Numbered from the stretch's first letter, positions 1-12,905 are shown. The stretch: DNA of 64,000 nt from Stenopsyche tienmushanensis (GCA_008973525.1 WACJ01000104.1:930001-994000), one strand, 5' to 3'. Notes: generated by a model not told the origin, from the sequence alone. A program made the numbers and translations.

Positions 1-2635
1 TAATTTTATTCTGTATTGAGTCTTTATAGATTTATGGATGTCGGTGACTTAAGCCACTTTCGTCGAAAAAAAATGCTCAAAGATTCGTCCCAACAATATT
101 ATCCGCCCTTCTGGTCCGGGACAAAAGACGTCGGGTTTGCTCAAAAGGTCTCAAAATTCCCGGATGAAATCGTATTTGGCCAACAAATTGTTTGTGAAGG
201 ATTTCACGGCTTATTTCTTCGCCGGGACACTAAATAATATCGACATATCGTTCAAAGCAAACTTTCCTAATTCATTTATAGTTCATATTGAAAATGAACA
301 TCATCCTAACACAATGAAGCATTAATGTTGAATTTATAATGTAAGTATTTTTAAAATTAAATTAAGGACATAAAGGCATATTTGTGAGTCTTCATCTCAT
401 TTTTACTTTGAATTGACTGCTTTTAAGATCATAAGGGTGCGTTCATATTGCATAATTTTTTTAATATAAAATAAATTTAAATGGTTTCAATATTATATTA
501 TTCCGAATATTAGGAATAAATTGGCTTAAATATTATGAAATAAATTTAATTTTACTACGGTGTGATATTTATATAAAATTTTGATAGGTGTCCGAGTTTC
601 ATTTTGACATGCATATTCCTAATATTCATAACACTTTTTAAAAAACTAAAATTAATTTATATTAATAGTGATAATAATAGATCAGTATCTGATAATTAAA
701 AAAATATATTTAAATACTACACATAAATATACAATATTTTGATGGAAAATTTAATTTTATTCATACTTAACCAGCAGTAAAATTGCCCTAATCCAGAATT
801 TATGAAGCTTTATTTTGTATTCATATGGTAATGAGTTTGTTGAAGGAGTCCTATTTAAATTAATATGCATTATTATTTATTCTATATTCTTTATATATAT
901 AATATAGATGCATTTTGTTAATTATCAATTAAATTCATTTTCAAATATTTTTTTGTGCCAATTTTGTAATATTAGTAACAGCAGTGTAGTTTTACATTTG
1001 GAATAAAATAGGCATAGTGGAATTGAATTGCTAAACTGTTGAAATTCAGCCAGATGGCTAATAATGCACAATAGGTTTTCGCGACAATACTTTGTAAATA
1101 CCGAACGTAATATTTTCTAAGCCCGGTAATCCTGTGGGTGCTTTCTATGGCAGGACAATGGATAAGAGCACATTTAGTTAATATTCCGACGCGTTATGAT
1201 GAAACATCGAGATAGTGTATTAGCTATAATCTTGCATGTTGAAATATTTTTTCCCAAAAAAAAAAATCCCGAGCGATCAAATTTTCGGCGGGACAATATA
1301 GGGTCAATTTGGGACTTAGATTGAGCAGATTAGGGTCGAAATTACGTAGGTGTGTTTGAAAAAGGAATAATTCAATTATACCATCGGACAATCGGGAATA
1401 CGGCAAAGGGACGGAGGATTGTGGAGGAGGACATTGTTGTCTGCGACGCAAGAATCCTTTGTGCGATTGTTGCCAAAACGGTCATTGTGCCAGTGTGATG
1501 AAAGAAAATATTTATTTTGTCCAGTGTCGAATGTCCAATGCAATTTCAGGGATATGTGAACAAACAAAGTGGTGGTGGTAGTTCGCAAAACGGAAATTGC
1601 CCTGTCCGAATGCTACAGAAGACAGATAATTGTATGAAATTGGACAAAACGACAAAAGATCTACAATAACAAGACCATCGAAATATCAAACGGACCGAAG
1701 ATCGATTATAAAAATGATTCAAAAAGGGGGTTGAAATTTCGAAAAAATATTTAAGGTGATATGATATTAATTTACCAATTCAAACTTAGATATGAAAAAT
1801 TATGATTATCAAACTCATCCCTATCCAAATCCTTTATTTCGTATTTTCTTACAGACTTGAACATATTTTAGGCGAATGCTTATTGATCAAAACGAGAATA
1901 ACAAATACCACAAGGCAGTGATGAGTACAGTAGGTCAGACTATTATAATAAAAAATCTGGTTCAAATCAAATCAATACAGAAAACGCAAAAAATTGGCAA
2001 AAAACCAAATATTATTCGTAGTGTCAGCGCTCCGAGAAATGGACCGCTTGGGTCACGGTCCTTTTTTAGAACATTTTCGGTGATAAATGCGTACCTCAGT
2101 GGCAAGAAAATATAGGTGGTTTGCGCTAAATGCGACCGCAAACAAGACTTTCCCCCTCATCCATAAAATATATATTCACTTTACTAATTTACTAATTCAT
2201 TTGATTTAATTTTAATTAACAATATGTATTTATACAGGCTTATTTGCACATGGATCGCCATTTTTTTAATTAAGGGGATCTTTTGCTACATTTCACACAC
2301 ACGCCCTGTCTTAAGTGAAATAGATTTTTTTTTCAACATTTTGGAAAAATATCCAAAATTTCACTTTTGTACGAAATAACTGTTTGTTTTTAATTTTGCA
2401 ATGTATTTCTAATTTAAATAATTCATTATTTTATGCAATTAGCTTAAAGAAAATTAGTTTTGAGCTTCCAAAGTCACAAAAAAATGTGCTAACGAATGAT
2501 AAATATCAATTCTCCAAACGAAAAACTAACAACTATTTTGAAATTATTTTAGATTTAAAAAGTTTTCTAGTTTATACCCTTTTCAAAGATATGCTACATG
2601 TCATACAAATCTTTCAATAAGTCGTTAAACTTGAA
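1..2635. other. AT-rich non-coding stretch
   Basis: No open frame here resembles a known protein and the longest are under 85 codons. The DNA is AT-rich with long A and T runs. A moderately GC-richer patch around 1380-1620 has overlapping short frames on both strands, none recognised. The one repeat I can name is the mariner-end-like motif at 588-610, listed separately. Confidence 0.5.
588..610. repeat. mariner-end-like motif
   Basis: The word GTCCGAGTTTCATTTTGACA occurs here. Its reverse complement, in full or nearly so, is found at 9820-9840, 11281-11300 and 20681-20698. At 9820 it borders mariner transposase sequence, and at 11281 and 20681 it lies next to mariner/R1 composite repeats. 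I infer that it is a terminal inverted repeat of one mariner family and that this copy is an orphan end. Confidence 0.45.
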
Positions 2636-2639
2636 GATT

Positions 2640-3185
2640 TAGACTCAGAAAAGTCATCAACCGCTGACTCCACTTATTTTTAATTCCACCGAGCCATATT
2701 TTCATGTTTGGAAGAAGAAAACAATCCAAAGGAATTAAATCTGGTGAATAGTGTGCATTGTCTTATGGCGGTTTAGGGCTTTATTCGCGATGCGCTCATA
2801 CACTGTGTCAGCGGTCCGAAAAGTGGACCTGTTGGGCACACAGACCTTGTGGTCATTCCTTCCTCATTTAGGACCCTTTACAACATTTTTAATGCGTATC
2901 CAGAGCCTTTTGTGACCTATACGATCAAAGAAGCCCCTCCAGAGGCTAATTTACATAGGTGGCTTGCGCCAAATGAGGTCGCGAGAAACACTAGCTTAGC
3001 TATTTTTTTTATGTGTAATGAAGCGAATAGCGGTAACAGTAAACAGGCTTCATTGCTGTGAAACATTGCCAAACATTCGATTGAAACATCCTCACGGCGC
3101 TGTTTTTGGTCCATTGTGAGCAAACGCGGCACCCGTATTGCGCACAGCTTTCTCATGTCCAAAATTTCAGTCAATAAGCGATGTA
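2640..3185 (-). pseudogene. broken mariner transposase, interrupted
   Basis: Read on the minus strand, the right part (about 3185-2996) gives a mariner-type N-terminal segment with the words MRKLCA and LLTMDQKQRRED. The left part (about 2765-2640) gives the segment around the last catalytic acidic residue, in the form SPDLIPLDCFLLPNMK, where mariner enzymes typically have SPDLAPSD. The middle of the transposase is absent and replaced by an R1-like LINE tail in the opposite orientation (2775-2995). This is a dead copy. The same mariner-plus-R1 arrangement recurs elsewhere in the window. Confidence 0.65.
2775..2995 (+). mobile_element. R1-like LINE 3' tail fragment
   Basis: The plus strand reads VSGPKSGPVGHTDLV, the conserved end of a dispersed family whose longest copy (53795-54537) carries the C-terminal part of an R1-clade LINE ORF2. 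Other copies lie near 10960, 20430, 24300, 26150, 32910, 33560, 43570 and 53470. It sits inside a mariner relic. The clade assignment comes from the longest copy and is inferred here. Confidence 0.5.
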
Positions 3186-3199
3186 TAGTATTTTTTAAA

Positions 3200-4405
3200 A
3201 TTTAGAGCAGATTCCTCCCGAGTAGATTCTAGTTAGGTTTTGATATTGATTGAAGTGAGATTTTCCAAATAAAATTATTGTATCCCATATTTTTTTAAGC
3301 TAAAACCACCATCTATACGTCATGTCAGGTACTCAAATCGATTTGAATACTATAATCTTTACATAATTCGAAAAAATGTTGATCCATAATAATTCCAAAT
3401 ATTTGGTCGTAATTATTTTAAGGGTTGGTTTAGCGCAATCGTGTTACACGAACGAACACCATACCATATATCAAATAAATTATCACGAAGGCCGTGTTTG
3501 AAAATCAAGCGATAATTTTTATTGTATCTTCTCCATATCCACTGATTAGAATACCGTGTTCGACCACCTCGACGTGGCTACAGACGACTGTGATAAAACT
3601 GAGGTGAAAACAAAAAAAAGGGGGATAAACAAGGCGACGTGGATGCCAACAAAAAAAGTCCCAATTAATTGTTTGGAAAATAATATTGTCAAGCTGTCGA
3701 CGGGAGACTCGCTATCGGCAGGCAGATCTGGAGATGGACACATCTTCTCACTTTGTTCCGAGCCTCCATGTCCAGGTAGGTATCGATTCGACCCACTTAC
3801 GAGATAAAACGGGAAGACTTCGACAGGGTTATTCGAAATTCGCACACCCGCCTAATGATTGTGTTATAAGCTATTCTATTTGTGGTGATTTCTGTGAAAT
3901 TGAACGCGCTCGGAAATGTAGGGCGATCGATTAAATTGGACGATAGGACCGTACTTTCGAGACTGTCTGTATGTCTGGCGATCTGTCGGCAGATTCTGAC
4001 ACATCTGAAACAAATAGAGGTCTACCTGAGATAAGCTTGCCTGTTGAAAACGACAGGTCGTTGATTAATCACCCCCTGGCACAGAGTCGACAATAAGAAT
4101 TCTAAACGCATTACAACGAGACAATATAGGATAGATCTCGACCTGAGATTTGGTGTGATTTATATTATATTTATAGTTTGCTATTTGGAAAATTTGTAAT
4201 CTGATTGCGTATGTGACTGCATATATCATAAGACGCCCGAGGCAAAAAATATATTTTACAAAGATTATTCATCAATTTGTTTGCGCTTTCTGTCATATTT
4301 AAAATTCCTTCTAGGGTTAACAGTACACATATTTGTCAATATTTTAATCTTCTAAAATATATATAAACGTCATCCATTATATCAAAGTTTTTTTTATAAA
4401 CATGT
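3200..4405. other. no recognised gene
   Basis: The segment 3556-3960 is less AT-rich and has open frames of 80-99 codons on both strands, one of them (minus) with a hydrophobic run. None matches a family I know, and no splice-site or codon-use argument favours either strand. The rest is AT-rich and featureless. Confidence 0.35.
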
Positions 4406-4410
4406 CATAT

Positions 4411-5140
4411 TAGGTGTACCGATAAGTCCTTGCCGGATAAAATGAAAAAAAGGTAAAATATCCAACCCCAAAACCGATCAACATTCGATATTATATCCTG
4501 CTATTTTTTAGCTAAGTCATAAATGAAATTTATAGTGAAGTGTTACAGCTCAAAAATATTTAAAACGTATCAGAAATACGATTCGAATTTGGATGCCGCA
4601 CGAACTGTCCGACGATAACAAAGAATAGCGACGAAACACATGCTAATTTTGTTGTCAAGACAAGAAGTTCATCTCTTTTTGTACTGAATTGTAACTGGGG
4701 ATTAAAAATGGTTTTTTATGACAGCATAAGTCGTAAACGTCAATGGTTTTTGCTGACAAAAAACCATATCCGACTACGAAACCTGAATTGACGACACGCA
4801 TAATCATCTCTTACGACCAATGGCACTTTCTCGAAAAGATGAACGCTTTCGAAACGTAACTGAAGCCGAAAATCATATTTGTACATATTTCGACTCAAAA
4901 TCAGGAGAATTTTTCGATAGAGGTATTGAAAAATTCGAAAACAAACCAACAACAATTTAGTGATTCTGAAAAAATCAGGGAATTAAAACGGGAAGAACGT
5001 TCACATCCCCCATATTCACCAGACCTAGCTTCGATGGATCTTTTACGACCATTGGCACTTTCTCAAAAAAAAAACAGTTGGCAAAGACTTTTCGATGCAT
5101 CTAATATTTACGGTATTAATTGTTTGTTAGTTTTCTGAAA
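4411..5140 (+). pseudogene. decayed mariner-like element
   Basis: The left end begins TTAGGTGTACCGATAAGTCC, a mariner-type terminus that is also seen in diverged form at 19038. The plus strand then reads, across several frames, WMPHELSDDNKE, a segment around GIKNGF, and near 5000 HPPYSPDLASMDL, which is the mariner block before the final catalytic Asp. Many stops and frameshifts separate these pieces. The element is inactive. A second diverged copy of the same type lies at 19038-19445. Confidence 0.65.
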
Positions 5141-5246
5141 TGGCATAAGACTGATTCAGATTTTAAAATAAATTAATTCTCAATCCAAAAAAATTGACAA
5201 TGGTATTAAAACAACTGTTTTTTTTTTTAAAAGAAGACTACTGTAA

Positions 5247-5632
5247 TGTTGAGGCGGGAGCGCTCTCGGAGGCAGAGTCCCCGAGCGCCTCCCCGTTCCC
5301 AACTGTTCGTCGGGACTTTTCTAAATAACTATTTATTCCACACAAGAGAGAGAGAGGTCTGGCTGCAGGAAGGACGACCTCCCGCATTCAAGGCTAACAG
5401 ACGAATCTCCCGACTACAGCCTCCTGCGCGTCACTACTCAACCGGCAACGGTGCACGCGTAAGAAGCGATCCGTCGGTATGTAGATGCAATGTCTCCGTA
5501 GGGCCACAAGAGATGGCGCTGCTAAAACAACACATTGCGCCTGAAGAAGACGGAAGATGTCGCTGTTAATCTGGCGAATTAAATCTGCTCAGATTAACAG
5601 GGCGTGGGGATGGTAAATCGCCCCCCATAACA
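5247..5632 (+). repeat. LTR-like dispersed repeat, copy 1
   Basis: About 386 bp bounded by TGTTG and ATAACA. It shares with 13320-13575, 17000-17242 and 20855-21175 the ordered blocks AAATAACTATTTATTCC, a GAGAGAG run, GGAAGGACGACCTCCCG, CAAGAGATGGCGCTG and AAGATGTCGCTGTTAA. TG...CA ends, similar length and no coding capacity suggest a solo LTR. I could not confirm a target-site duplication, so a non-LTR origin remains possible. Confidence 0.5.
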
Positions 5633-5639
5633 ATGCACC

Positions 5640-7665
5640 TAATAGATTTTTAGATATTAAATTTATTTAATGATTAAAACCAGCATTTATATCGGTTTTC
5701 GTTCCGAAAAAAATAACGGTTTAGTTCCGAGTGATTAATTTTTTATACAAATATATATGATTGATTAATTGAAGATATTGTAATGTAAGCGGGTATCTAT
5801 AGTTAGTTGATTTGCGCTATAGTCGGGTACCACGTTATTCAGACGCAGAATCGCACCCTCTTATTCTCTATGGACGTGTATGCGCACATCTATGTACTCA
5901 GTTCCAGGTTTTATTCCGGCAAAAATAACGATATCGAATTTCATATCAATTTTAGATCGGTTTTTATTAGCTTTTAAACATTTCTTAAAAAGGTTTGATC
6001 AAGAAAGATATATTAACATGACCCGAAAGCATTCAAAAAGGTTTTGTTGTATTCGGTGAAGGCATGCGATACCTATCCTACCCCATAAGACCCATCCTAT
6101 TCGTTTTGCCGATGAGTTTTAAATGTGTCTAAACACAAACTGATGAAATTTTTTGAATATTTTCAGGTCCCCCTAATATTTATTTTTTACATTAATAATA
6201 CCTAAAGCTCTCATTTGACGACCATAAAAGGAAGCGTGACCTCATTTTTCTTCATAAAATACGCATTAAATACATATTAAACGAATCCAATAAAATTCCT
6301 ACTCGATTTGGCTTTGTTGATGGCCAATAAAATTGTAAGAATTCCAAGAACGCAAATGATTTTTCCGAGTAAGATATACAAATAATCGGATCTTATTTGT
6401 TTATGGTCAAACATCGACATTTTCCATTGTGTTTTTCGGCAAAATACCGTTTGGGCTCATTAATTATGTGGCCTAAAAAACGATCTACAATCCCATTGAG
6501 CCCGCCGGTGTATTAACACCGGATTTCTTTCGATGGATCGAATTTGAGCAGTGCAGAGATGCCTTCGATAAATGTTTTAAGCCTCCAATTAAAGCAGTAA
6601 TTTAGCTTTTTCCTCGACAGCCTTAATTGTTGACAATGAGGCCGCCCCAAAATATCTCCGACCGTCGCCTCCGAATAACATCCCCGATTGTTTCATCGCC
6701 CGATGTGGCTCGCAATCTATCGATTTGCACATAAAAATGAAGGGCCAAGGACAAAAAGAAAACAGATTCGGGGCGCAAATACACAGGGCCCGAAAATATT
6801 TTCACCATTATCAATCATGGCGCAAAATTTGGAATATTTCCATATGTGGAAACTCCAATTAAAAATCAATCACAACCTCACAAATTGATTTCCATGGCGA
6901 ACAATTTTCTATGGTAATTGTCGTTTTTTTTTAATATTCCATTTACACAAATCTTAAGTATCCATCTCGTGGGTGTGCTGCTATCAAAATATGAAATCTT
7001 ATATTAACATGTTCAATAGAATGTATGTACATTTGGGGATTCGGCCCACGTATAGACCACACAGTGGCTCGATAAAATACATTTTATATCTTTATTTATG
7101 GATACGTATACATAAAGCCTTAAACTATGCCGTATATATTAATTTTAAGCTGTAGATACTGTACCAAAATTTATAAATTGAGTCTTTTATGTGTCGACGA
7201 GCTTTTGGCCCGTCTTTCGATCGTGGATAGGATGGAACTCTTCGGCAGTCGATGGCAAATTTATATATCAAAATGTCGATCTTCCATTATAAATATAAAC
7301 AATTGCATAAACGTATCATCATATTTATCAATTGCAATAAAAATATTTTTACTTTTATTATCCCGTTAACGAGTAATCGCGCACATGTGCGATCAGACTC
7401 GAATGATTCTCGCATATTGAGTGTGGAGATTAGTGAATCATAGACAGAGACGGGTGTCTTGCGTCTCACCATACACTCGTACGTTGATGATAAAATCGTG
7501 TTGTAAAGGTACCCCTACACGTTTAAATATTCTTAAATATTATTGCGAAAAACGATCCAAAACGCCAAATTTATTGATTTCAAACTTCAAAAAATGCATT
7601 ATTTTCTTACTAAAACTGAAGACATAATGTTTATTGTTCATGTTTACGCAAAAAAATAAATTAAT
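5640..7665. other. no recognised gene
   Basis: AT-rich flanks surround a low-repeat segment (about 6460-6900) with more balanced base composition. Short frames occur on both strands, and none is recognised. The stretch 5680-5720 has weak similarity to the ACCGAAAACCG-type repeat seen at 7960 and 17790. A conserved regulatory element in the low-repeat part cannot be excluded from one sequence. Confidence 0.35.
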
Positions 7666-7671
7666 ATTGTG

Positions 7672-7880
7672 TGCTATCAACAGTGTTAAGGTTCATTTAT
7701 TGATATACAAGCTTGGCACACGCTGCACGGTCTTGAGAGAAAATTGTGGACAATAAGTGGTGGACATACGAATATGAAATCTATGTCTAACTCAATTTAA
7801 AATTAACTTACTAATCATAGGGTTAACCCTCTCAATGCTAAGAAACGATATATTGTCGATTATGAAACTAACGAGAACTG
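7672..7880 (+). repeat. dispersed repeat (AACAGTGTTAAGG family), copy 1
   Basis: About 200 bp starting near AACAGTGTTAAGGTTCATTT, containing ATTGATATACAAGCTT and ending near AACGATATATTGTCG. A clear second copy is at 12913-13105 in the same orientation, and a shorter one in reverse is at 26555-26665. No coding frame is present. The ends are not sharp enough to assign a transposon class. Confidence 0.6.
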
Positions 7881-7959
7881 CAAACAAAGATCGCTATTAA
7901 AAAAATAGAATCTGCCAGATCAAGTGTTACTCAATCATTTTCATGAATTCAAAAATGAA

Positions 7960-8065
7960 TTAACTGGAGCTGAACCGAAAACTGAAAAAACCGTTATTTA
8001 TTCTGGAATGAAAACCGTAACCGAACTGATATAAATATTTGGAACTAAACCAGGAAAAAATCGGG
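7960..8065. repeat. AACCGAAAACCG-type repeat
   Basis: A short stretch rich in ACCGAAAACTG, GTAACCGAACTG and GGAACTAAACC words. Related stretches occur at 17790-18060 and, in reverse, at 27490-27560 (TCGGTTCGGTTACGG), with weaker traces at 5680 and 16040. It looks like a decayed dispersed element; the class is unknown. Confidence 0.4.
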
Positions 8066-8069
8066 ATTT

Positions 8070-9815
8070 CAATGATTTGGAGCAGCGTAGAGCCATAAAA
8101 ATGTATGTATCAGCTAAGGTCATGATTTGGCTCATAATTATGCATGCCAAATCAAATCATAGCTATCTAATGCCATTACCTGTATTAAATGTAGTTAAAT
8201 GAATCAATATGTCTAAATAATTAATAGCTTTCACTTCCTTAAAAAAGTAACACTTGATTTGGTTTAATACCGCATAAACTTCAAATCACCGGCTAATATA
8301 GTATCAAAGCTCCCAAAAAGCATAAAGAATTTACCAACGTAATGTCCTAAATATAAACCACTGGGCATATTTGGGGGTAAAGTTGATTTGACCTAAAAGC
8401 CTATTAAGACAAAGACGAAAAAGATAAAACCACAATATATTGGATATGTTTTCTTGTAGTCTTTAATTTAATCAAAGCTTCGAGGCGATCGTCTCCGACC
8501 CTTTCTTCGATTCTTCGACTCATGAGCAAACATCGTCAGGGTGGTCTGAGGATTCCGTGGGAACTGAGCTGATCTCATCACACCTTGAAATTCGCGGACA
8601 AAACCGTTCGAGATTGGGGTAAATGGAAAATAACACGCTCATTCAGCTCGGGTTTTTTCTACGAACCTTTCGGGAGTCGATTTTTACTCATTGTCCGGCG
8701 ATAGAAAAACCTCTTTATTCCTTTTTATCGTCACCGCCCTAGAGACGCGTCCTAAGGTCTCAATCCACATTGTTCATTTTCGACGCTCGAAAATCGCCAT
8801 CTTTATTAATTGCGGCCATTTTTTTCGCGCGTATGAAATGTGTCAACCCTGACCGGGTCGCACGGTTGATCGGCCCTCATCCCGTTTCTCTTAATTCCCC
8901 CGGATAAAAGGAAGACCGTAACACGAAATGGTAAGGTGACAGGTCTCCACGAATTAATTAATTACTTAACGCTTCCATTAGATTTTTTTAAGGCTCGCTA
9001 CGATAATAATTCAAATGTTGGGGGACTCGAGCTTTTTTTATGGGAGCTTTTTGTCCTCCCGACGTCTTCATGCGCCTTTGGGAAAATGGGACTATCAAAG
9101 TTTTCTGTAACATAAATGGCTTTTTAATGAATGCGACCGTCTTTTAGATTGGTCTTCCAAGTTAACATGTGTGGGCTCAACGATGACACAAAAAATAAGC
9201 ATAAAAAATATCAAAAACTGCGAGTTCATTTTCATTTCATTTTCGAGATCATTTACGATTTTATACATTCTTATTCTATTAAAGTACATGATCGATGTGT
9301 CTCAAAGGCGCCATGAAAATTAATTCGAGGAGCACTTTATTTTTCAGGCATGGAGGCTTTATGGGTACTTGAAACGCCATGGGAAAATAAAGTTGTTAGC
9401 GCCAGTGTCTCCACTCTCACAGAATCCAGTTCTGTTATTTGTTCTTTTTATTTTCATTTTACTACTGACACGAACCCGTCGCCGACACAGGGACATCTTT
9501 CTATTTGATGAGTGTGTTCCCCGTGACTATGACTTATCGATGGTGTTAAAGATACAGAGATTATTTTATACGCCAGCCTCTTTTTATTGTGTTCCCTTGA
9601 GCATTCGGGACGACAAAGGCTCAAAAACAAATAATATTTTGATATATACACCGATCGAAATAATCAAAATTGGGTCCATATCGCAAGACACACATTTGAA
9701 TTTGAATATTTATAAAATGAATTCACTTTAAAGTTGCATATTAATATATATACAGGAACAAAATTATAAAAAATAAACAAAAAATATCAATATGAACAAA
9801 GGGAATATTATCAAC
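8070..9815. other. low-repeat non-coding segment
   Basis: The part at 8450-9070 is close to balanced base composition and lacks the repeats seen around it. It contains no frame that I recognise. An open frame at 9369-9731 (plus, 120 codons) has no recognisable motif and no clear coding signature, so I do not call it a gene. The segment could be intronic regulatory DNA of the rhomboid-like gene. Confidence 0.35.
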
Positions 9816-9819
9816 ATCG

Positions 9820-10115
9820 ATGTCAAAATGAAACTCGGACTCGGAATTAGGGAAATACCAAACATTTGGAAAAATATAGCCTTATTTCTCAACATAATCT
9901 CCTTTTAACTCGATACACTTATCCCAGCGTTGTTCAATAGCTTCGATGCCCTGTTTATAGTGAGAACCGTCGAGCTCCCCAAAATAGCTAACAACCGTCG
10001 ACTCCATTATTCCTCTTTATTGTCGAGAAATCTTTTATCACTGAGCCATTTTCTTATGTTTAGAAAAATAAAATAGTCCAAGGGGGCTAAATCTGGGGGT
10101 TGGGTGGTCCTGGAT
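9820..10115 (-). pseudogene. mariner transposase 3' fragment
   Basis: The left edge carries the mariner-end-like motif (TGTCAAAATGAAACTCGGAC). The minus strand then reads mariner C-terminal sequence, including the block for GDYVEK near 9895 and the WLSDK/SPLDYF region near 10050-10110. It parallels 2640-2765. Stops and frameshifts are present. The right side is cut by the TIR element beginning at 10128. Confidence 0.6.
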
Positions 10116-10127
10116 AAGGAATCCAAT

Positions 10128-10873
10128 CCCGGGTTCCCGGACAATTTTAGGTGCTCATGAATTCCGGGATTAGTAAACGTAATCCCGAAAAATTCGGGAT
10201 TGAAATTTTTATCTAACAGAAATCGTATACCCCACCAGCACGACGAAGGCTACTAAATAAATACATTCCCGCCGACATCTGGACGCTTGGAAACAATGGC
10301 GTAACTACTAATTGGTGAGTTTAGGCGACGCCTAGGAGCAGTTACTGTCTAATATACGTATACATATATACAGTACATACATGTTTTTCAAGTTGTTATA
10401 TTAACCTTTCCCCACCGGTGATGTATTTACTACACTTCGACTCTAATAATGAGAATATCGATACGAAATATAATAGATACGGGGTTCAGAATTTTTGTAT
10501 TCCTCCGTAATATAAATACGAATCACATCAAAGTATTATAGTATATAAGTATTTATCTGCAGGGACGAGAATAAATAATTTTTCGGGAAATCGGGAATTT
10601 TGCGAATTTTGATTCGTGTCTCAGCAGAAAGGAATTTTATCAGCCATTCTAGTTCATTTATCTATTTTTGTATTTTATTTTTATCTTTTCTTAAATTAAT
10701 AAAATTCTTTCGCCTTCAAATAATTTTTTTATATTAAAGAAATGGACTTATTAGTAATTTTTGATCACTGAACTATTGAAAATCCCGATCCCGGGATCCC
10801 GAGACTGATTCCGAGATCGTATAATGCAATCCCGAAATCCCGGGATCGAAATTTTGGTTCGGGATTGGATTCC
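10128..10873. mobile_element. CCCGGGA-rich MITE-like element
   Basis: About 746 bp whose two ends are inverted copies. The left end reads GGAATCCAATCCCGGG and the right end reads CGGGATTGGATTCC. Next to each end are repeated TCCCGGGAT/ATCCCGAAAT words, which make long imperfect hairpins. The interior (10230-10750) is AT-rich with no transposase. It lies directly beside a mariner fragment. hAT-type MITE ancestry is possible, but the target duplication is not clear. Confidence 0.5.
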
Positions 10874-10949
10874 CTATTCACAATGCACGGGCGTTTTAGG
10901 ACTTCGCTTTTTAAGTTTAGACTTCTCCGTTCTCGAAGTGTCTGTACGG

Positions 10950-11300
10950 AGATACGTTCATGGACGCAGATCATGTTTTATGTTCAGGGATAGCGTACCA
11001 ATGGTCTGAAAGGCGGACGGGTTGGACACAACTTGTGGTCACTCCTTTTTATTATCTTTTAGCGGAATTTTTGATGAAAAATATCTGACGCCAAGACCTT
11101 GCCTGCAGATGGAATATCTTTGCCTTCTTTGGAGCCGAATTTCCCCTTTCAGTCCATTGTTTAGACTGTTTCTTTGTCTCAGGTATGAAGTGATGAATCT
11201 ATATTTCATCAAAACTCAGCTTTATTTTCGGCTTATGGTTTTTTAATTCATTTGAAAAGCTTTAAAATTACGAATATGAATGTCAAAATGAAACTCGGAC
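10950..11300 (+). mobile_element. R1-like tail plus mariner end
   Basis: Around 10985-11045 the plus strand carries the diverged R1-like tail (GGTCTGAAAGGCGGACGGGT, then CTTGTGGTCACTCC). The right edge at 11281-11300 is the mariner-end-like motif. The intervening DNA includes the word TTTTTGATGAAAAATATCTGA, also seen in reverse near 24230. This is another occurrence of the mariner/R1 combination. Confidence 0.45.
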
Positions 11301-11304
11301 AGAT

Positions 11305-12905
11305 GACACTATTACTTATATATATTTATCGATGTAAATTACCAATGATTTACAGTCATTTGCATATGTTAAAGATACAGTTCTCATATGGATTATTAAT
11401 TTGCGTCTATTAGAATCCGATTTTAATAAAAGCCCCGATTAACCGCCGTCCCGATTAAGCGGATTTTCGCGGCTGTTATTGATTCGGCCATCTTAGAAGA
11501 TGGCGCCGAATTTACGACGCAGTCCGATTGAGGATCACTGTCTTATTAGGCCTGCCCATCGTGGAAATATGCAGTAAAAAATAAATTATTGACCTTTTAA
11601 AGTGACACTCGTCGAGACCGAACCGAGATCAGGGTAATCGGTCTTGTGCATCGATATACCTATTTTACGGTCGGAATGTTAACAGTGGACGGGTATTGTT
11701 TTTATCTGTCCCGGGATTGAGTCCTTATCTCGGATTCGCCATGTCCTCTTTTAACAAATGACTCGACCCTAAACACTTTACAACGCCTATGTTTGAATAT
11801 CGCCTGGAGGAATTTATCCATTGTTTTGATACGTCCGTTATTTTTTTTTTAGCGGGGCATGGTCGACATCATCACCGTTCGTTTCAATTGTTCCACTTTC
11901 GCATTTTTTTAATGGATGGTCGAGGAATTCCGAAGCTATGTACCAAGGTGTATTTTTTACAATTGAAGGGCGGTGATGCTCTGACATGTTCATGGGTGAG
12001 CAGGATTTTTGGCGTTTGGATTTCACGATTGGATAATTGTTATTCAAGTCAAATTCATGCAATATTATGATAGTCGCTCAATGCACAAACGGATAGTAGG
12101 AAAACCGTATTAAAAAAATGCATGAATACCCATAAAAGTCGACCCGAATAAGATCTGCTCAGGAGGGTGAAAGCTGACATTTTAATAAAGACATTCCAAA
12201 GAAGGGTCTTTCGTAAATATTTGCGCAAAATAAATCGCAATGTTTATGCATTCAGGCTGTATCTTCACGCCCACCATTGTAAAATTAGAGCGATTCCAGA
12301 TCGTAAAGTGTCGAAAGAAGAAGTCTGAGGAGATACCGTGACGCGGTAGTTGTGAAGCGGCGAAAGCCCAAATAAAGGAACAAAAAAAGAGATCGTGAAG
12401 GATAAGCGGGACGGTCTTAATTTATATCTCGGTTCAAAAGGCAATAAAAATAAAATGTCTTGATGTGAGACGTACACGAGGGTATCGTAAGTGTCAGCCT
12501 GGTCGCCCATGGAAATTCAAATAAAATTAGTCTGGTAATGATAACAAAGAACCGGGTGGCCATATAAGGCCACTCGTGTTATTGCCGTGTGAAGAATGCG
12601 GCCCCTACACCTAGGATGTCCACGATGGAGCCTGAAAACTCGACCACCACAATGTCCAGCTCAAATCCAAGTATTCCATTCAAAAACAATGAAATCAATG
12701 ACAAATGTCGGGATGCTGCAGAAGTTCTGTCCATGCAAATCAAAGACAATGCGATCCTACTACCATCTTATTTGGCATCGATAAAGGAACGCAATACGAA
12801 TATGTTTTCACTGTCGATTTAATAAAATTGTATTGAATTTATAATATACAATATTTTATTTGAATAAATATATATTATTTTTTAATAAATTTGAATTGAA
12901 CAAAT
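11305..12905. other. low-repeat segment without a recognised gene
   Basis: From 11440 to 12540 the composition is balanced and no dispersed repeat of this window is visible. Short frames overlap on both strands without a recognisable product. A 77-codon frame at its right end is listed separately. The segment may be part of a very large intron of the rhomboid-like gene, or intergenic. Confidence 0.35.
12589..12822 (+). other. unrecognised 77-codon open frame
   Basis: The frame begins with ATG and ends with TAA. Its second half reads like soluble protein (INDKCRDAAEVL, LLPSYLASIKERN) and its first half is rich in Ser, Thr and Pro. An AATAAAATTG word overlaps the stop, consistent with a polyadenylation signal. 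It could be the last exon of a small nested gene, a processed pseudogene or chance. I do not recognise the family. Confidence 0.2.

Noticed and set aside
3546..3845. 99-codon minus-strand frame with hydrophobic run, considered as a rhomboid membrane segment
   Set aside because: Lacks the rhomboid GxSG and His signatures, has no fitting splice sites, and the plus strand is equally open.
9369..9731. 120-codon plus-strand open frame
   Set aside because: No recognisable motif, no splice or promoter context, overlapping open frame on the other strand.
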